Assembly (NCBI GenBank): GCA_033964015.1
Contig: CM066924.1
Span: forward strand, 23,370,280-23,434,279
From: Scolanthus callimorphus
Taxonomy: Eukaryota; Cnidaria; Anthozoa; Actiniaria; Edwardsiidae
Direction of reading: 5' to 3'
DNA length: 64,000 nucleotides
The notes beneath the pieces are model-generated. The model was not told the origin of the DNA. It saw only the letters and a program-made list of their open reading frames with translations, and made no database searches. A program made the translations under genes and the position numbers. Positions 58,330 to 64,000 of the stretch are shown in pieces (the first letter of the stretch is position 1; each line of letters begins with the position of its first letter).

Positions 58330-60244
58330 ATGGTCTGTGATTGTAATTTAGACATCTAAGGTGCAAATAATTTCTCATTTGGCAAAAAAATTGTTTGTCT
58401 ACATTGCGCATTAAAAGTACACAGTGCTCGATTTATTGTACTTCTGAATAAAAAGTAAACATCTCCAACGTGTAACATCTCGGTGCTGTTCTTTAAACAA
58501 AACGTCATTCCTACTCGGTACAATAATAGAAACGTTAAATATGAAATAATTCATTCTCAACAGTGATTTATTAAACATAATGTACAGTTGTCAAGGTATT
58601 ATCGTAGCTAGAGAGTAGCTCTCAGGAAGAAAGGATTTTGGTAAAAACAGCAAGTTTGTAACTTTTAAAACTTAACTATGAATAAAAATGTTATGACAAC
58701 ACTAGTACTGGATGAACAATAGGGCGAGTCTATTAAAGGCACTTTTTTCAAAATTGGTTGAAAATTGTTCAACGAGGCAGAATTTGGCTATCGGCTAAAT
58801 TTTATACTGAAAAAATTCTTCTATAATATTGGAGCGATTTTAGAAGTCATTCTATTCTGGGGTCGTTAGTTTTCAAAGGAGAAACAAAAAGCTCCAAAAA
58901 CTGTGATCGAAATATTTCGTTATCTGAATAATGATTAATATACCTTAGGCGAGAGCCGAAAGGACATTTTTTTTTTAAAAAAAGCGCATTGAGACGCGGT
59001 ATCTCTATGACGGGATGTAAGGGTTTGCAAAGGTGCAGTAACCTTTCAAAGTTTCAACGGTTTTTTCTAAATAATTGGAAAACTGAGGACAACAAACTCC
59101 CTCCAAGCTACGGGCCTGATGGTTATTCTTTGTGAATTTCCCTCTGTTTATGGTCACCAAATTGTGGCTGAAATTGCGGCACAGCTTCTTTAAAACGTCT
59201 GTTTTCACAGAACCTAGCTGCTTTAATAATAGAGATTGATCAGTAATAGAGATTTTGAAATAGGAAGGCCGGGCTCGTACATTTTGACGTGCATTTCCTT
59301 TATGTCACCGTGGCTTGAAATAATTTTGAAAACACTAACAGCGATGGATCTGGATCCAAAATGGATGCAATGTCCCAATAAAATCGACGACAAATAGAGA
59401 GAAAGGACAAAACAGACAAGATTTGTGCCGACGTTTCGGACTGATTCTGAATATTGATTGATTCTGAATATTGATTCGGACGTTTCGACGTTTCTTTATG
59501 TCACCGTGGTAATGGTCAAACGTTGATAACAGTCCTTTTTGTAAATAGTTTGTAATTAATTGTATATAGACATGAAAAATTAACGGTATATAGAAATCTA
59601 TAAAAAAAAGAACTTAACAATACTCTGAATTCAAATATGGCGCCCCGTTTGAAAAGCCATTCTGGACTGACTAGCGTCGAATTCGCGCAAAAAACGCTTT
59701 TGTGTTTTCACGTGATTTCAAGGCTTGTCAGTCCAGAACAATGGCTTTTCGAGCTGGGCGCCATTGAATTATGTTTGAATTATGTTTGTAAATAAAAAAT
59801 AAATAAAAACAGTACTTTTTCATTAAGTAATGCGCAAAGAAGTGAAGAAAAAAAAAGTTAGTACACACAAAGTACATGTCAAACATGCCGATTTTTCAGT
59901 GGGGGGTTCGTTTTTGCTCGCGTTTTTTGAATGATATTGAATTGCGAGCGAGAGAACAGTTATCAAGAGAAGTACAACTAGATATTATTGTAGAATAATT
60001 CTTTATTTGTGATTTTAAATTTCCATCGTATACTTTTCTCGTGATTTACATATCCATACATTCTCCGTATTTTTACCGTAATTCCTTCACACAAATCGGG
60101 AGCCTATGATATTTACCACGATTTGTTTTAGGTTCTTGATTCGTTTATGAGGTCAAATGTATAACTTTTTCGTTTCGTATCCCCTTTGTACGAGTCTGTG
60201 CTTAGTAAGTAGCAATACTCTACAAATTTGAGTATTACATTTTG
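58330..60244. other. Repeat-bearing spacer, no gene
   Basis: Contains the inverted-repeat element at 59637-59764 and a stretch at 59430-59500 with CCGACGTTTCGGA and a duplicated GATTCTGAATATTGATT. No supported exon. Confidence 0.4.
59637..59764. mobile_element. Small inverted-repeat element
   Basis: ATGGCGCC at the left and GGCGCCAT at the right, continuing through GAAAAGCCATT and CTGGACTGAC against their mirrors. About 128 bp, no poly-G. Confidence 0.7.
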
Positions 60245-60592
60245 TATTATTATATAGCTCGTGTGTTTATTCGATCAAAGCGCGCGCTCTGATTGGTTCT
60301 ATCATGGTCACGTGGCGGGCTACAAATTCAATGTAGCCCGCGCGGGCTACAATTAAAAAATTGTTGCCCGCGCGGGCGACATCGCTAGAGCGAGAAATTT
60401 CGGCGGACTATTTTTACCGCATTTTCTTTTTGCTATATAATAAAACACTTAATGACTGCACCCTCGGGAAACAGCTAGTTTTGTTTCCCTTGAATCTCGA
60501 TGTTCCCCTCGACTTCGTCTCGGGAAACATCGAGATTCTCGGGAAAACAAAACTCGCTGTTTCCCTCGGGAGCAGTCATTAAGTGTATAATA
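60245..60592 (+). mobile_element. Composite foldback MITE, copy 2
   Basis: Reverse-orientation copy of 8491-8848, about 90% similar by eye. Ends TATTATTATATAG and GTGTATAATA; the hairpin half is 60445-60586. The GCCCGCGCGGGC palindromes are conserved. Confidence 0.8.
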
Positions 60593-63500
60593 TTCCGAGT
60601 TTCAGGAGCCAATCAGAGCGCGCGGAATTGGATATCCATCGATTTGGTGAATACTAGCAGTGTCAAATGCGTGTCAAATAGATAGGTTTTCCAGTGCAGA
60701 CCTATACCATCTTAACGTTTATGTGCAGTATGCTATAGTACTTTAAGTTCCATTGTTTTAGTTAAAAATGTACTTTAAGACAATATCCGACAAGCAATGA
60801 TCCAATGATGGCAAGATTTGTAAAACAATTAGTGGATAATTTGTTGGTCTTCAAAACCTTGTAAGCAGTTCTACGAAATTTAGATTTATTAGTTGTATTA
60901 TGAAGACATTATTATTATTATTATTGGCAACATTGAAAAGGGGAAAAAATTAAACAACTGACCACGCGAAACTTTGCATAAAAAATTGGAGAAAAATGTA
61001 CAAAAAAGACAATTTACGAAAAACGGGAACGGATTGGAAAACGTTCTGGTCTCGGAGGCTGGGAACGAGGATGTTTCGTTCCGTCTTCTTTTCCTGAAAT
61101 AAAACATGTTGAAAGATTCGCGAGCGTCTGAGGTTATTTAAATTTGTCATTACCTCATAAAGCGCCAGTTTAGGGTTGAAACATTTTTCTTGAAACGTTT
61201 TTTTTTAATACTGAGAAAATAACATATATATCCACGTTTCCAATATATCCACGTTTCTATTTTTGAGTGGTAAATCTGCAACCGATCTGTAGAGTTAGCT
61301 TGGTCGTATCCCGTGCGTTTGTTTAGATATCGGCCGAAACCACGTGCATATATTCGGCGAAACCATGAAAACTGTTAGGCAACGGTGACAGTCTTCTCAA
61401 ATACAGATGCTACACAGGCTGAAACGACTCCGTATAAATGCTGAGCTAACATAATTCTCCCTTTTTGCTGCCTTTTGTTGTACAAAGCCCCCATAGCAAT
61501 GCTCCAAAACAAAACCCGGGATAGGTTTAATTTAGACCATGAATATAATAAAGAACGATAGTCGATAGACCTTTAAGGTTCTGTCAGGTTGTCTGGTCGG
61601 GTAGTTTGTCTAGGGATTAAATTTGAGTCATGGTTTCCTGATGGTCTCAGCCATTTCACTGATTACACAAACCTCATGTCGAGGAGACTTAGAAGTAATG
61701 CAGCTTTTCTTCGCCAGTTTCAATAATTTCTTTCTCTAATTCGATTACGTTTCGTCAAAAAAAGACTTGTACTTTTTTTCTTGTACTTTATTTTATTTTT
61801 GCCACGTTGCAAAATAGTCTAAATGTAAGGACGCTGATTGAGTCAGTCAAACCAAAGGTAAGGCAGATTGGCACTCGAGTGTTTCTGGGAGATATCCAAA
61901 CAAGCTTACTAAAACAATCAAGGATAGATTTCTGGGAAGACATATGCTATTGCTTCGTAACGGACTTTTTTTTAATTTTTTCTCTGTCAAAAAAAAGAAA
62001 GAAGAAAGAAGCAGAAAAGAAAAAGAAGAAAAAACTTAGCGCACTATCCAAAAATGTCTTGAAAGTATTTACGCTTTTATCGAACGCAGTTAATTTCTTT
62101 TATTTGAGGCAAATGAAGTTTTAATTAATTGCGATACTTTCTCTTTTTGTCTCAAGGCGTTGTTCAATTGCGATCCCTTCTTTTATAACGTAGACAGTAA
62201 AAATTTCGTTTTCATTATCAGACAGTTTTATATTGCCCTGAAACTTGTTTTAAATTTCCGCACCCAATAATACGACTTTTATATCTAGAGTATTTGAACC
62301 TATTTTTCGTGCAATTCTAAACAAAATTATTAGTTTTTATTTTCTGCTATGTAGGTATTTAGTTTTGCAAGTATTAGCGCATTGAAGAACTCGAGATCAC
62401 ACTGCTTTGTTTGCCATCAACAAAATCACCATTCAGATTTTTATTTCTTATTTTCTATAAAGAAAGCGAAACTTGCACTATGTGTTGACCACAAAATAAT
62501 AGTTATTTTCAATAAAAAGTTCTGAAAAGAATTTCTAGCTTTGGTTGTAAAGTGTTATTACCAAACACCAAGTAAAGGAAAAGGATAAAGGAAAGATACC
62601 CATGATATTTATATTTTGGAATCGCTTTAATATCATACACATTCTTCGTCCCTATCAGCACCCTGTGTTTTGTGGTTCTGTATAATTGTGTTCTGTTGTA
62701 GCGCTTCATTCATTCCATAGAAGCTCTTTGATGACATCCTACACCTCTGAATACAAACTTTCCGCAGTTGACAACCTGGGCTTTGTTTTGCTAGCTGCGT
62801 GGATATTAATAAAAACGAAATGTGGTTTGTTTGAGCTTGCCACTCTTGATCTAGTCTGACTTGAAAGATAAATAGTGCTCTTGTTGGCGTTACTCTGCAT
62901 TTGTTTTCTTATGAAAATTACTTTTCAACATTTTCCGTTTTGTTATAAACAAATTTCGCTGGCATGTTGTCAGTTTGCCTAAATGTAAATGGAAACAAAA
63001 GCAGCTCAGTGACTCGTACTTGTTCTGTAGGATTATTTAGGTTCATTCGACTCCCAGGATGAGCGGGATCTCGTTGATTGCGCGACTTTTATGTTGTATG
63101 TGTTTTACATTTTTTTTTCAGCGCGTTCCTTTAGGATCGAGCTAGACATGATGTCATGGCAAAAGACAACAAACCGGCACTGCAAATTACCACTGTAATC
63201 AAACGCAAAATGTCGCATTTTAGTAAGTGTGATTTCTTTTGTACTTTGTGAATAGGCTGTTTGTATTGCAAGAGATGAAGGCATGGTGTTGGAAACGAAC
63301 ATAAAATGTACGACCGAGAGATATAGTAATTTCACACTTAAACATACAGCCTTCAACTCGACAAAAGAAATCTTCAAAAGACCTCGTGTTCCCCTAAGAC
63401 CTGTTTTCACTTGGCAGGAGTGTCAAAGTTTAGTTAAGTTGTTTGAAATCTAGTTAGAGCCGGCACGACAGTTTTGGCGAACAAAGCAGCGTCTCTTCTC

Positions 63501-63851
63501 TGCTAAACCTAAATCTCACTTGATGCATTGGCGAAACACGGCAGGCAGTGGACAGGTTGGCCCCAGTCGCTCAGTAAAGTACTTTTAAATGAGTTTTCCG
63601 TTGGCAGTGGTTCTTGAAATTTCAAGTTGGCCCCCATTGAAACATAAAGGAAAAACACACAATTCATAAGTTTTTAAGAGAAAGTCGATTTGGATATTTG
63701 GCAGGAATCAACATAAGCCCTCTGTCTTTATTGTTGACGTTTGCAAGCTTTTTACCTTTTTAAAAAAGTTCTAATGCTTCTTTGCTTTCCCAGCTGCTAA
63801 TTTGGCCAGCTATGTTTGTTTAGATATTCTTGGCCTTTAGGGGCAGCAAAA
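60593..63851. other. AT-rich spacer, possible upstream region of a gene at the right edge
   Basis: No convincing exon. A frame at 61807-62124 ends in a simple-sequence Lys run and is not called. A pyrimidine tract with TTTTTTTTCAG at about 63110-63120 could be the acceptor of a non-coding 5' exon. Confidence 0.35.
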
Positions 63852-64000
63852 ATGGATGATCTACAGCTACAAAGGACCCCAAACTCGTATTCCGTAAGCC
63901 CTTTGACGATCCTTGCAGACCAGTACCAAAATGACCCAAAATACGGGCTTGAAAAAAAAATAAAGCATCCTTTAAACGTTGCCTCCCGCTGCTTAATCCA
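63852..64000 (+). CDS. Possible first coding exon, runs off the window
   Basis: ATG at 63852 lies in a strong start context (GCAAAAATGG) and the frame stays open for the remaining 49 codons: MDDLQLQRTPNSYSVSPLTI and then LADQYQNDPKYGLEKKIKHP. The SYSVSPLTILAD stretch resembles the short N-terminal motif of some transcription factors, but that is a loose impression, not an assignment. No donor is visible before the window ends. Confidence 0.35.
   Translation, partial: MDDLQLQRTPNSYSVSPLTILADQYQNDPKYGLEKKIKHPLNVASRCLI

Noticed and set aside
61807..62124. 105-codon frame ending in a Lys run
   Set aside because: The Lys run comes from an A-rich simple sequence (AAGAAAGAAG...); no splice context or protein-like composition.

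Overview
The window is nuclear DNA of an intron-rich animal, most likely a cnidarian and probably an anthozoan such as a sea anemone. The phylum is an inference: two conserved genes (NEDD4-type HECT ligase and ETF alpha) are cut by many GT-AG introns, a single-exon GPCR and a Ly6/uPAR protein sit nearby, and introns and spacers are crowded with short inverted-repeat elements (MITEs). There is no operon, CRISPR array or prokaryotic signal.

Layout. 1-486: first two exons of a minus-strand gene resembling kinetochore protein NUF2, leaving the window on the left. 551-4547: a weak divergent ORF, a MITE, and a 128-bp satellite whose units carry palindromic CRE-like sites. 4548-17708 (+): a large 12-exon gene for a predicted ~2,045-residue multipass membrane protein with EGF and Cys-rich modules, an ~800-residue ectodomain and seven predicted membrane spans; it matches no family I can name. 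18653-19765 (-): a class A GPCR whose upstream region is duplicated in tandem. 20.5-24.3 kb: repeats. 24313-39497 (+): a complete 28-exon NEDD4-family E3 ligase (C2, three WW, HECT). 41139-43460 (-): an unrecognised six-exon gene, divergent from 43944-52068 (+), the complete 12-exon electron transfer flavoprotein alpha gene. 52439-53287 (+): a two-exon, probably GPI-anchored Ly6/uPAR protein. 53.3-63.85 kb: mostly repeats with a few uncertain ORFs. 63852-64000 (+): a possible first exon running off the right edge.

The exon models rest on phase arithmetic: each listed exon joins the next in frame across GT-AG junctions. Two genes need one extra base beside a homopolymer run to stay open (near 16410 and near 43355), which suggests consensus undercalls rather than pseudogenes.

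The mobile landscape is the second main result. Several MITE families with unrelated terminal inverted repeats share one architecture: a 20-45 bp TIR followed directly by a long G/C homopolymer. Many insertions show clean 3-bp duplications (ATT/AAT or TAA/TTA). A separate five-copy family sits on TA targets, one element has a perfect 9-bp duplication, and two look hAT-like. The genes do not form one pathway; the only direct gene-gene link visible is the shared ETFA promoter region.
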